From positions 1 through 22,148 of the forward strand of contig WGAE01000165.1 in assembly GCA_015489185.1 (NCBI GenBank): DNA of 22,148 nt. The letters run 5' to 3'. Under the pieces are notes generated by a model, which searched no databases, was not told the DNA's origin, and worked only from the letters and a program-made list of their open reading frames with translations. Positions 6,626-14,122 of the stretch are shown here, piece by piece; position 1 is the stretch's first letter, and each line of letters begins with the position of its first letter. The translations under genes and the position numbers were made by a program. Source of the stretch: Campylobacterales bacterium (lineage in GTDB: Bacteria; Campylobacterota; Campylobacteria; Campylobacterales; QNZT01).

Positions 6626-7438
6626 ATGAGTATTCATACAGCGTCGACACCCAAAAAGATCACTGTTTCGACGATACGGCAGATGAAATCAAATGAACCA
6701 ATCACGATGATTACGGCCTATGACGCGCTTTTTGCCAAGCTTTTTGACGGTAAGGTAGAGATGATTCTGGTCGGGGATAGTCTGAATATGAGTTTCGGAG
6801 GTAATCCCGATACCCTGTCGGCAACTATGGAGATGATGCTTTATCACACCAAAGCGGTATGTAACGGTGCGAAACATGCTTTGGTTGTTTTCGATATGCC
6901 GTTTGGTTCATATACCACCCCAAAACAAGCATTGGCAAATGCGACCAGAGTCTACCGTGAAACGGATGCACAGGCGGTGAAGATCGAAGGCGGCAAAGAG
7001 CGTGCGAAAATTATACGCCGTTTGACCGAAAATTCGATTGCGGTGGTAGGGCATATCGGTTTGATGCCCCAATTTGTGCGAAGTGAAGGCGGTTATAAAG
7101 TTAAGGGCAAAGGTGCTGACAATATCCGAAAGCTGGTTGAAGATGCCAAAGCGATTGAGGAAGCAGGCGCGTTTGCTTTAGTGGTAGAGGGCGTCAAAAG
7201 TGAAGCTGCCAAAGCGGTTACCGAAGCGATTTCCATCCCGACAATCGGTATCGGGGCGGGAGTAGAAACAGACGGACAGGTTTTGGTATGGAGCGATATG
7301 TTCGGTTTTTTTGAAGATTTTCGCCCCAAGTTCGTTAAACAGTACCTTGACGGTGCAGGGTTGGTTAAAGAGGCGCTGGAGCGTTATGTTCATGAAGTCA
7401 AAAACAGACAATTTCCCGATAAAGAGCATACATACTGA
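6626..7438 (+). CDS. panB: 3-methyl-2-oxobutanoate hydroxymethyltransferase
   Basis: PanB transfers a hydroxymethyl group from 5,10-methylenetetrahydrofolate to 2-oxoisovalerate, making ketopantoate, the first step towards pantothenate and coenzyme A. The 270-residue product has the usual length and TIM-barrel motifs: ITMITAYDALFAKLFD, the metal ligand D51 in LVGDS, D90 in FDMPFGSY, E121 in KIEGG, and the catalytic base E188 in LVVEGV. GHIGLMPQ is also present. The ATG at 6626 follows a strong purine-rich ribosome binding site. Its TGA stop overlaps the ruvB ATG by one base, so the two are co-translated. It appears to be the first gene of a panB-ruvB-permease operon, with the promoter in the divergent gap shared with trpA. 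Confidence 0.97.
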   Translation: MSIHTASTPKKITVSTIRQMKSNEPITMITAYDALFAKLFDGKVEMILVGDSLNMSFGGNPDTLSATMEMMLYHTKAVCNGAKHALVVFDMPFGSYTTPKQALANATRVYRETDAQAVKIEGGKERAKIIRRLTENSIAVVGHIGLMPQFVRSEGGYKVKGKGADNIRKLVEDAKAIEEAGAFALVVEGVKSEAAKAVTEAISIPTIGIGAGVETDGQVLVWSDMFGFFEDFRPKFVKQYLDGAGLVKEALERYVHEVKNRQFPDKEHTY

Positions 7439-8454
7439 TGGAACGTATTGTTGAAGTCGAAAAACTCAATTTCGAAAATGAATATGAAGTAACCCTCAGA
7501 CCCTCCGGCTGGGAGGAGTATGTCGGGCAGGAGAAAATCAAGAAAAATCTGCAGGTTTTTATCAAAGCGGCGCAAAAACGTCATGAAGCACTTGATCATG
7601 TCCTCTTCTTCGGTCCCCCGGGGCTAGGGAAAACCACACTTGCCAATATTATCGCCAATGAAATGCAGACCAATATCAAAACCACAGCTGCACCGATGAT
7701 TGAAAAGAGCGGTGATCTGGCGGCGATATTGACAAATCTGGAGGAGGGGGATATCTTGTTTATCGACGAGATTCACCGCCTCTCTCCCGCAATCGAAGAG
7801 ATACTCTATCCGGCGATGGAAGACTTCAGGCTCGATATCATCATCGGCAGCGGTCCGGCGGCGCAGACCATCAAGCTTGATTTACCGCGTTTTACGCTTA
7901 TCGGTGCGACAACACGTGCGGGCATGATCTCCTCTCCGCTTCGAGATCGATTTGGGATGCATTTTCGCATGCAATTTTATTCGACTGAAGAGTTGGCGCA
8001 GATTATCAAAAAGGCTTCACTGAAACTGGAGTGTCTGGCACAGGATGATGCCTGCAGAGAGATCGCGGGACGCAGCAGAGGTACGCCGCGTATCGCATTG
8101 CGTCTGTTGAAGCGTATTCGCGATTTTGCCGAGGTTGCCGATGAAAAGGAGATTTCACTCTTTCGTGCGCGTGAAGCGCTTGATGCACTTGGTGTTGATG
8201 AACGCGGATTTGACGAGATGGATCTGCGTTTTCTGGAACTTTTGATCGAAGCCAAAGGCAGACCGCTGGGGCTGGGTACCATTGCCGCAACACTCAGTGA
8301 AGATGAAGGCACAATCGAAGATGTGATCGAACCTTATCTGATTGCGAACGGATTTATCGAAAAAACGGCAAGAGGAAGAGTTGCAACACCGAAAACGTAT
8401 GAGATGTTCCGCTTGACACCGGGTACAAAACCGACACTGTTTGATCAGGGGTGA
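7438..8454 (+). CDS. ruvB: Holliday junction branch-migration ATPase RuvB
   Basis: RuvB is the AAA+ motor that, with RuvA, drives branch migration of Holliday junctions during recombinational repair. The 338-residue product has the full set of motifs: Walker A GPPGLGKT at 59-66, Walker B IDEIH with D110-E111, sensor GATTRAG around 157-162, the arginine finger in SSPLRDRFG (about R169-R171), and the C-terminal winged-helix region with GLGTIAATLSEDEGTIEDVIEPYL. Length matches the family. The ATG overlaps the panB stop (TGATG) and its own Shine-Dalgarno is weak, which suggests translational coupling. ruvA and ruvC are not adjacent. Confidence 0.98.
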   Translation: MERIVEVEKLNFENEYEVTLRPSGWEEYVGQEKIKKNLQVFIKAAQKRHEALDHVLFFGPPGLGKTTLANIIANEMQTNIKTTAAPMIEKSGDLAAILTNLEEGDILFIDEIHRLSPAIEEILYPAMEDFRLDIIIGSGPAAQTIKLDLPRFTLIGATTRAGMISSPLRDRFGMHFRMQFYSTEELAQIIKKASLKLECLAQDDACREIAGRSRGTPRIALRLLKRIRDFAEVADEKEISLFRAREALDALGVDERGFDEMDLRFLELLIEAKGRPLGLGTIAATLSEDEGTIEDVIEPYLIANGFIEKTARGRVATPKTYEMFRLTPGTKPTLFDQG

Positions 8455-8455
8455 T

Positions 8456-9490
8456 ATGAATAGAAGATATTTTTTATTCGGGCTTTTTCTCTTTGTGCTT
8501 TACTGGGTTTGGTATCTGTATCGTCCTTTTTGGATGCCGCTTTTTATTGCCTCGTTGCTTGCACTGGGAACAAGCAAACTCAATCTCTATCTCGATCAGA
8601 AATTTAAACATAAAATGACCAAATCGATCGTGTTGACGTTGACTTTGGGGCTGCTCTTTTTTGCTCCGGTGGTCTATGCGTTGCATTCACTCTCGATTAT
8701 TATGCAACATTTTGATGCGTCGATCATTGATAAAATGGTTAATGTCAAAAACCATTTAAAAATTCCTGATTTTTTTGGTGCCATGAAACCCCAAATCCAG
8801 GCGTTTCTGGATAGTATCGACGCGCAGCAGATCACTAAAAGTGTTGTTGAATATATGACCATTATTCTGAAAAACAGTGCCGACTTTTTCAAAGATATGG
8901 TGATGATTTTGATTTTTTACTTTTTTGCTAATTATTACGGTAAAGAACTGGTGCGATTTTTGAAGGGAATTTTGCCGTTTGATGAAAACAGCGCTTTCTT
9001 TCAGGAAATATCTAATGTCATGAACATCGTGTTTTATTCGACACTGGTGACGGCTATTTTTGAAGGAGCGTTATTTGCAATCATTGCCGCGGTTTACGGT
9101 TACAATGCATTGTTGTTTGGTATTTTATACGGTTTTGCATCGTTGATTCCCGTCATTGGAGGCGCATTGATGTGGGTGCCGCTGAGTTTGTATCAATATT
9201 CCATCGGTGATCATACAGGTGCGTGGATTATCGGGATCTATTCGGTGCTCGTTATCTCTGTGATTGCGGATACGTTTATTAAGCCGGTGATTATCAGTGA
9301 AATTACCCATATGATGGTAGATTCCACTTCAAAAATCAATCCACTGATTATCTTTTTTGCGATTATTGCCGGTTTGACGACATTTGGATTCTGGGGTGTG
9401 ATTATCGGTCCCGCGATCACGACATTTTTTATTTCATTTGTCAAGATTTACAAAGTATTGCTGGATGAAGAGAAGTATCTCTCAAGGTAG
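8456..9490 (+). CDS. AI-2E (PerM/DUF20) family membrane permease
   Basis: The 344-residue protein has the typical AI-2E family plan: two or three N-terminal transmembrane helices, a polar region with amphipathic helices (about residues 85-150), and five or so C-terminal helices with the family motif around LYGFASLIPVIGGALMWVP. Members have been tied to autoinducer-2 export or to ion (Na+/H+) antiport; the substrate here is unknown. I chose the ATG at 8456, directly after the ruvB stop (8452-8454), because AGGGG at 8446-8450 gives a good ribosome binding site. An alternative TTG at 8441 would lie inside ruvB. It is the last gene of the panB-ruvB unit, and its 3' end overlaps the opposite-strand PhzF gene by 9 bp. 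Confidence 0.9.
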   Translation: MNRRYFLFGLFLFVLYWVWYLYRPFWMPLFIASLLALGTSKLNLYLDQKFKHKMTKSIVLTLTLGLLFFAPVVYALHSLSIIMQHFDASIIDKMVNVKNHLKIPDFFGAMKPQIQAFLDSIDAQQITKSVVEYMTIILKNSADFFKDMVMILIFYFFANYYGKELVRFLKGILPFDENSAFFQEISNVMNIVFYSTLVTAIFEGALFAIIAAVYGYNALLFGILYGFASLIPVIGGALMWVPLSLYQYSIGDHTGAWIIGIYSVLVISVIADTFIKPVIISEITHMMVDSTSKINPLIIFFAIIAGLTTFGFWGVIIGPAITTFFISFVKIYKVLLDEEKYLSR

Positions 9491-10279
9491 ATAGATTTCC
9501 CCTTTAGAAAAGAGGACACATTGTCCGCTGACGGCAACTTTGGAATCATTTTCATCCAGGCTACAGACAATATCGCTGCCACGCTCGGAGAGTTGTGCGG
9601 AGTGCAGCTCTTTTTTACCTAAAATCTGTGCCCATAGCGGTGCGAGAGAGGTGCAAGCCGAACCGGTAATGTAGTCTTCATTAATTCCCAGCTTCGGTGC
9701 AAAAAAGCGGTAGACGAAATCTTTCTCATCGCCTTTTGCGGTGATACAGATACCGCGTAAATCGAGGCTTTTGAGGGCGTCGAATCTCGGTTTGATATTT
9801 CGAATCGTCGTTTCGTTGTCGTAGATGAGAATATAATCCAGCCCTTTGTAGACCTGAATCGGCTCTTCACCGATTGTTGCGTTGAAAAGCGTGATATATT
9901 CGATATCGCGTACCGGCATTTTGGCATCGAGTATGAGTGTATAGTGCTGTTCCTCTTTTCGTACCTTCAGGATACCGCCTTTGGAGTGAAATGTCAGTTC
10001 ACGTGCATTTGCATCGATATGCTCACAGATGATGAATGCGGTTGCGAGTGTTGCATGCCCGCACAGTTCTACCTCTTCGGTAGGGGAAAACCAGCGTATA
10101 TGGTATGTATTTGGTGCATCGTCCCTGACGAAAAAAGCGGTTTCGGATACATTGTATTCAGAGGCTATTTTTTGCATAGTAATATCGTCCAGCCATGATT
10201 CTAGCGGGCAAACACGTGCAGGATTTCCCTTAAATACCTCATCCGCAAAGGCATCTACGTGGTATACTGTCAGTTTCAC
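9482..10279 (-). CDS. PhzF-family isomerase/epimerase-like protein
   Basis: PhzF-type proteins share the diaminopimelate-epimerase fold. PhzF itself isomerises a phenazine precursor, but most members are of unknown function. The 265-residue product begins MKLTVYHVDAFADEVFKGNPARV, which is diagnostic, and has the catalytic glutamate E46 in VSETAFF, the substrate-binding ELCGHATLATA, and the C-terminal TGSACTSLAPLW. I place the start at GTG (10277-10279) after GGGGA; a longer in-frame reading reaches to 10402 but would overlap the upstream gene and lacks family similarity. It follows the phosphoribosyltransferase gene by 28 bp and probably shares its transcript. No phenazine genes are nearby, so phenazine synthesis is not implied. 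Confidence 0.92.
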   Translation of the reverse strand: MKLTVYHVDAFADEVFKGNPARVCPLESWLDDITMQKIASEYNVSETAFFVRDDAPNTYHIRWFSPTEEVELCGHATLATAFIICEHIDANARELTFHSKGGILKVRKEEQHYTLILDAKMPVRDIEYITLFNATIGEEPIQVYKGLDYILIYDNETTIRNIKPRFDALKSLDLRGICITAKGDEKDFVYRFFAPKLGINEDYITGSACTSLAPLWAQILGKKELHSAQLSERGSDIVCSLDENDSKVAVSGQCVLFSKGEIYLP

Positions 10280-10307
10280 TGTTCCCCTTTCCAAGTCATC
10301 GTGTGTT

Positions 10308-10742
10308 TTATGTATAGTTCCAAAAAAAATGTATCCATTCGTTGGTAGCATTAAGTTTATAGTCGGGCTGAAACTTCGCCTCTTTCTTATAAAAAAGTGC
10401 ACCTGTTTTTAAACGGCATGAAGGGTAGCACTGAGATAAACGAGTGCGAACTTCAAGCATCGTATCACCGCTGTCGACGATGTCATCAACAATCAGGACA
10501 TCTTTGTCGGGTGCGATTTCCGGTATGTTGAAAAGACGAATATCCTCGCGTTTGATTGTATCATCATAATGAATCGAATTTAAAGTATAAAGCTCTCTGA
10601 GGTTTAATTTTTCTGACAAAAAGTGTCCAAAAGTAACACCGCCGCGCGCAATGGCAAGAATAATATCCGGCCGGTAATCTCCCATTTGTGTCACGAAACG
10701 ATCTATATCAGTTTTAAATTCGTCAAAATGATAAAAATACAT
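10308..10742 (-). CDS. Phosphoribosyltransferase, xanthine-guanine (Gpt)-like
   Basis: This 144-residue type I phosphoribosyltransferase has the PRPP-binding motif VLIVDDIVDSGDT at 82-94, the PPi loop IARGG at 31-35, and a C-terminal WIHFFW segment similar to the WIEQPWD of E. coli xanthine-guanine phosphoribosyltransferase. It probably salvages a purine base by joining it to PRPP in the cytoplasm. Length is close to that of E. coli Gpt (152). The ATG at 10740-10742 has only a weak ribosome binding site. The gene is divergent from the rhodanese gene with 62 bp between them, and is followed by the PhzF gene. Base specificity (xanthine, guanine or hypoxanthine) cannot be decided from the sequence. 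Confidence 0.85.
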   Translation of the reverse strand: MYFYHFDEFKTDIDRFVTQMGDYRPDIILAIARGGVTFGHFLSEKLNLRELYTLNSIHYDDTIKREDIRLFNIPEIAPDKDVLIVDDIVDSGDTMLEVRTRLSQCYPSCRLKTGALFYKKEAKFQPDYKLNATNEWIHFFWNYT

Positions 10743-10752
10743 ATTGCTATTC

Positions 10753-10772
10753 TATAATTTTTATGCTAATAT
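10753..10772 (+). promoter_or_regulatory. Candidate -10 boxes for the rhodanese gene
   Basis: The 62-bp divergent gap holds TATAAT at 10753-10758 and, further on, TAATAT at 10767-10772 preceded by an extended -10 TGC (10764-10766). Either could start transcription 30-40 bp before the ATG at 10805. No clear -35 box is visible. Confidence 0.35.
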
Positions 10773-10804
10773 CCCCATTTAAAAAATGATATAGTGAGGA
10801 ATAT

Positions 10805-11188
10805 ATGGAATATACCAAAGAAGAACTCGAAAAAATGTTGCAAAACCAGGAGATGAGTTCCCAGGAGTTGCAAACGCTGCTAAAAGCCAGAGAAGAGGGA
10901 AAAATCGATTTTGTCTTGATGGATGTGCGGGAAGTGTTCGAGTTTACAGACCAAAGTATCAAAGGTGCGGATATTTTGTTGCCGACTTCGGAAATGAATC
11001 AAAAACTGCACGTATTTGATGAGTTGAAAGACAAACCGGTCGTACTTTATTGCAGAACAGGCAGCAGAACGGGACAGGTGATGTACATTCTCAGAAATAT
11101 GGGCTATACCAATATCGTGCATCTGAGCAACGGTATTATGGGATATTTCGGTGAGACAGAACACAATGCGCCGTTACCTAAGGTATAA
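10805..11188 (+). CDS. Single-domain rhodanese-like sulfurtransferase
   Basis: The 127-residue protein has a rhodanese domain (about residues 33-118) preceded by a roughly 30-residue glutamate- and lysine-rich helical extension. Key features are D40 and R42 in MDVRE, the active-site cysteine C83 in the six-residue loop CRTGSR, and the C-terminal LSNGIMGY (matching the usual L.GG..W/Y). It should carry sulfane sulfur as a persulfide on C83. No signal peptide is present, so it is cytoplasmic. The ribosome binding site GAGGA lies before the ATG. The 3' end overlaps the opposite-strand alr gene by 11 bp. A role in sulfur delivery or detoxification would suit a sulfur-oxidising host, but that is inference. 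Confidence 0.93.
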   Translation: MEYTKEELEKMLQNQEMSSQELQTLLKAREEGKIDFVLMDVREVFEFTDQSIKGADILLPTSEMNQKLHVFDELKDKPVVLYCRTGSRTGQVMYILRNMGYTNIVHLSNGIMGYFGETEHNAPLPKV

Positions 11189-12200
11189 CGACTCTTTTAA
11201 TATTCGGATTTAATTTCACCAGTACATCATACGAGATAGTCCCGAAAAAGCGGGCTATCTCTTTTGCATTCTCCAAAATACATACACTTTGCGCATCTCC
11301 TTCCAATGAGAGACTGTCCATAGAGATACGTCCCAGTACCTGTTTGCCTCCGATTTTGAAAATACCTTGTCCGTCATAGCGTAAAAAACCGTCTCCATAA
11401 CCGATATCATAGGTTGAAACCTGCATAGAATCCGGAGCGGTAAAAGTTCCGCCGTAACCGATTCGTGCCCCTTTCTCCAGTGTCGTTGTCGTGATGCGGT
11501 CCGCGTAAAGTTTCAGTACGGGTTTAAGATCGAAATTACCGAAAACAGGGTCCATTTCATGATATCCGTATGCTGCCAGGCCGCAACGGGCGAAATCGTC
11601 GTCATAGGTGTGTAACCGCAGGGTTGCCGCACTGTTGGCGCTGTGAAAAAGCGGCAAAGTAAGTTTATATTGTTTGCAGAGACGATATACCGTTTGTTTA
11701 ACTTCTTTCCAAATTTGCAGTTGCCAGAAAAGATCACTGCTTAGTTCATCCGCACTGCGAAAATGGGTCATGACTCCATGGAGCCTGAGTTTTCGGGTGG
11801 TCAAAAGTTTGAATGCTTCATGAAGTTCCTGCGGTTTGATACCGTTTCGATGCATTCCTGTATCGACTTTGAGTTCGACATCGGTATTTGGCGGCAGTGT
11901 CGCGATTTGGGAGAGGGTATTGATTGTCAGCGAAAAAGTGGGGTGGAGATTTTCGGTTTGTTCCGGAGCCAGAACAATGATCTTTTGAAAAAAACTTTTC
12001 AGGGAGTGCGCCTCTTTGCAGGTGCGCACCACGGCTTTTTGGATGCCGTAGTCGGCACAAAGCCTGGACATCTCGGCGAGTCCGTGTCCGTATGCGTTAT
12101 CTTTGAGTACTACGGCAAGTTTTTCAATGCCGCCGAGTTTTTTTGACAATAGTGCCAGATTGTGAAAAAAAGCACTTTTGCTGAGGGTAATATGAGCCAA
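11178..12200 (-). CDS. alr: Alanine racemase
   Basis: Alr is a PLP enzyme that interconverts L- and D-alanine to supply D-alanine for peptidoglycan. The 340-residue product has the PLP lysine K33 in VVLKDNAYGHG, the KVDTGMHRNG segment (111-120), HSANSAA (186-192), and the second catalytic base Y249 in RIGYGGTF. C-terminal GRISMDSLS matches the usual GR(I/V)SMD. Length is slightly short of the common 360-370. The start is TTG (12198-12200), which follows the TAA stop of the upstream gene with no bases between. With only a weak CGGA before it, translation probably depends on termination of the upstream gene. It appears to be the last gene of a sulP-orf77-alr transcript. Confidence 0.95.
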   Translation of the reverse strand: MAHITLSKSAFFHNLALLSKKLGGIEKLAVVLKDNAYGHGLAEMSRLCADYGIQKAVVRTCKEAHSLKSFFQKIIVLAPEQTENLHPTFSLTINTLSQIATLPPNTDVELKVDTGMHRNGIKPQELHEAFKLLTTRKLRLHGVMTHFRSADELSSDLFWQLQIWKEVKQTVYRLCKQYKLTLPLFHSANSAATLRLHTYDDDFARCGLAAYGYHEMDPVFGNFDLKPVLKLYADRITTTTLEKGARIGYGGTFTAPDSMQVSTYDIGYGDGFLRYDGQGIFKIGGKQVLGRISMDSLSLEGDAQSVCILENAKEIARFFGTISYDVLVKLNPNIKRVVIP

Positions 12201-12434
12201 TTATCCGACTTTGATATCTCGTGCCTCGATAAGAAGCCCACGCAGTTTTCGTGCCTGATAGTCGAGTTTGAAAAAGAGATCGTAAACCTCTTTCGCATCC
12301 AGTGTGGGCGCATTTTCGAAGTCAAACAGACCGTTTTCCTTTTTGGGGATTTTTCGGTCGAACAGTTCGTAAAATGCGTTTCTGTAAGTTTCGTATTTTT
12401 TCATCTCTTTGCGTACATCTTCAACAGGTGTCAT
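12201..12434 (-). CDS. Small conserved-looking protein of unknown function (77 residues)
   Basis: I do not recognise a family. The 77-residue product starts MTPVEDVRKEMKKYETYR and ends in RGLLIEARDIKVG. It is highly charged, rich in Glu, Lys and Asp, has no signal peptide, cysteine or membrane segment, and looks mostly helical, with two stretches (about 4-30 and 49-72) separated by a Pro/Asn/Gly-containing turn. Translation is well supported by a strong AAGGAG ribosome binding site five bases before the ATG at 12432-12434; an alternative upstream TTG at 12455 lacks this. It lies 26 bp after sulP and directly abuts alr, so it belongs to the same transcript. A cytoplasmic accessory role for one of these neighbours is possible but not shown. 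Confidence 0.75.
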   Translation of the reverse strand: MTPVEDVRKEMKKYETYRNAFYELFDRKIPKKENGLFDFENAPTLDAKEVYDLFFKLDYQARKLRGLLIEARDIKVG

Positions 12435-12460
12435 TGAGTCTCCTTCTTTATACAAATGAG

Positions 12461-14041
12461 TTAATAGTTATATGCGATTTTATAGTCCGGATCATCTTCT
12501 GCATAGGTGCAGTAAGGTCCGGCATCTTTGAGCAGAGTTTTGCACTCTTTGCTCAGGTGTCTGAGCAAAAGATCTTTTCCTGCTTTTTTATATTTTTTGG
12601 TGATGGCATCGATCGCCTCCACACCGGAGATATCCATAACGCGTGTATTTTTAAAGTCGATCACGACACGATCCGGGTCGTTCTGGACATCAAACTGTTC
12701 GTAAAATGAGGTGACGGAACCAAAAAAGAGAGGTCCCTCCAGTTCATAAACTTTCGTACCGTCACTTTCGATTTTTGTACGGGCGTATATTTTAGCATGT
12801 TGCCAGGCAAATACAAGTGCAGAGATAATGATTCCCGCGATCACGGCGATTGCCAGATCGAACATGATCGTTACGATCGTCACCATAATCAAAACAAACG
12901 CATCCGCTTTAGGCATATATCGGATACGGCTGACGGAACTAAACTCAAATGTTCCGATACTCACCATGAACATAATTCCCACAAGCACCGCAACCGGAAT
13001 GATTCCGATTAAGTCACTCAGACTGACGACAAACAATATCAAGAGTATCGCGGCGGTAAAAGAGGAGAGTCTTCCAAGGCCGCCTGAACTAAAGTTGATG
13101 ATACTTTGTCCGATCATCGCACATCCGGCCATACCTCCAAAACAGCCGCTGGCAATATTTCCGCACCCCTGTGCGATACACTCTTTATTGCCGCTTCCGC
13201 GTGTACCACTCATCTCATCGAGTACGGAGAGAGTCAGTAGCGATTCGATCAATCCGACAAGGCCGATCAAAACGGCATAAGGAATAATGATTTTGAGGCT
13301 CTGTGGTGTTAACAACGAGAGATCGGGCATCACAAAATGAGGAAAATTGCCATGAATATCCGCCAGATCGGAAACCGTTTTGGTATCGATACCCAGAAAA
13401 TAGACCAGTGCAGTCAAAGTGACGATCGCGACAAGTCCTGCCGGTACCGCTTTGGTCCATTTGGGCAGAAAGTACATGATCGCCATTGTCAAAATGACCA
13501 GAGCATACATCCAGTAGTTTTCATGAAGTGAATGGAGCAGCACCTCTTTCGCCGAATCGAGCTGATCATAGTCGCTTGGTTTGAAAAACTTTAGCTGCGC
13601 CATCGCAATAACAATGGCAAGACCGTTGACAAATCCGAACATAGCAGGTTGCGGGACGAGGCGAATGAACTTCCCAAGCTTCAAAGTGCCGACAAGAATT
13701 TGAAAAAGTCCGGCAAAAATTGTCGTGATGAAAATGTAGTGCAGGGTCATTACGGAAAGTTCTTCTCCGGAAAGGTTCGGATACATTTGCGCCACCGCAA
13801 CACCCAAGCCGACAAAGACGACGGCGACGGCACCCGTGGCACCGCTGATCATACCCGGTTTTCCTCCCAGCAGTGAAGTGACCAGTCCTATGATAAAAGC
13901 GGCGTAGAGTCCGACGATCGGACTGACACCGGCGATGAAACTGAATGCGATCGCTTCGGGGATCAGTGCGACTGCGACGACCATCCCCGAAAGCAGATCG
14001 TTTTTTATGTTTTGCGCTGTATAATTTCTTAGATTGATCAA
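12461..14041 (-). CDS. SulP-family anion transporter with STAS domain
   Basis: The 526-residue inner-membrane protein belongs to the SulP/SLC26 family, which moves sulfate, bicarbonate or other anions. It shows the N-terminal SulP signature IPEAIAFSFIAGVSPIVGLYAAF (two short blocks around residues 27-49), GKPGMISGATGA at 60-71, about 11-12 transmembrane segments, the GGMAGCAMIGQS loop, and a cytoplasmic C-terminal STAS domain from about residue 426, with the conserved DISG (D470, S472). The start is TTG (14039-14041) after GGAGGGGA. A perfect TATAAT lies about 27 bp upstream. Sulfate uptake and bicarbonate uptake are both plausible in an autotrophic sulfur oxidiser. No carbonic anhydrase or sulfate-assimilation gene is adjacent to settle it. 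Confidence 0.93.
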   Translation of the reverse strand: MINLRNYTAQNIKNDLLSGMVVAVALIPEAIAFSFIAGVSPIVGLYAAFIIGLVTSLLGGKPGMISGATGAVAVVFVGLGVAVAQMYPNLSGEELSVMTLHYIFITTIFAGLFQILVGTLKLGKFIRLVPQPAMFGFVNGLAIVIAMAQLKFFKPSDYDQLDSAKEVLLHSLHENYWMYALVILTMAIMYFLPKWTKAVPAGLVAIVTLTALVYFLGIDTKTVSDLADIHGNFPHFVMPDLSLLTPQSLKIIIPYAVLIGLVGLIESLLTLSVLDEMSGTRGSGNKECIAQGCGNIASGCFGGMAGCAMIGQSIINFSSGGLGRLSSFTAAILLILFVVSLSDLIGIIPVAVLVGIMFMVSIGTFEFSSVSRIRYMPKADAFVLIMVTIVTIMFDLAIAVIAGIIISALVFAWQHAKIYARTKIESDGTKVYELEGPLFFGSVTSFYEQFDVQNDPDRVVIDFKNTRVMDISGVEAIDAITKKYKKAGKDLLLRHLSKECKTLLKDAGPYCTYAEDDPDYKIAYNY

Positions 14042-14067
14042 ATAATCCCCTCCGATAAAAGTGCGCG

Positions 14068-14073
14068 ATTATA
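14068..14073 (-). promoter_or_regulatory. -10 box of the sulP-orf77-alr operon
   Basis: The minus strand reads TATAAT here, preceded by a T-rich tract and no -35 consensus. Transcription would start about 20 bases before the TTG start of sulP, close to its GGAGGGGA ribosome binding site. Confidence 0.6.
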
Positions 14074-14122
14074 CTAAAAGAAGTATTTAAAAAAAATTAA
14101 AGGGCGTTAAAGGATATCCTTC

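Noticed and set aside
10280..10402. Longer form of the PhzF protein
   Set aside because: The GTG at 10279 follows a strong GGGGA site and starts at the conserved MKLTVYHVDAF; the extension overlaps the phosphoribosyltransferase gene.
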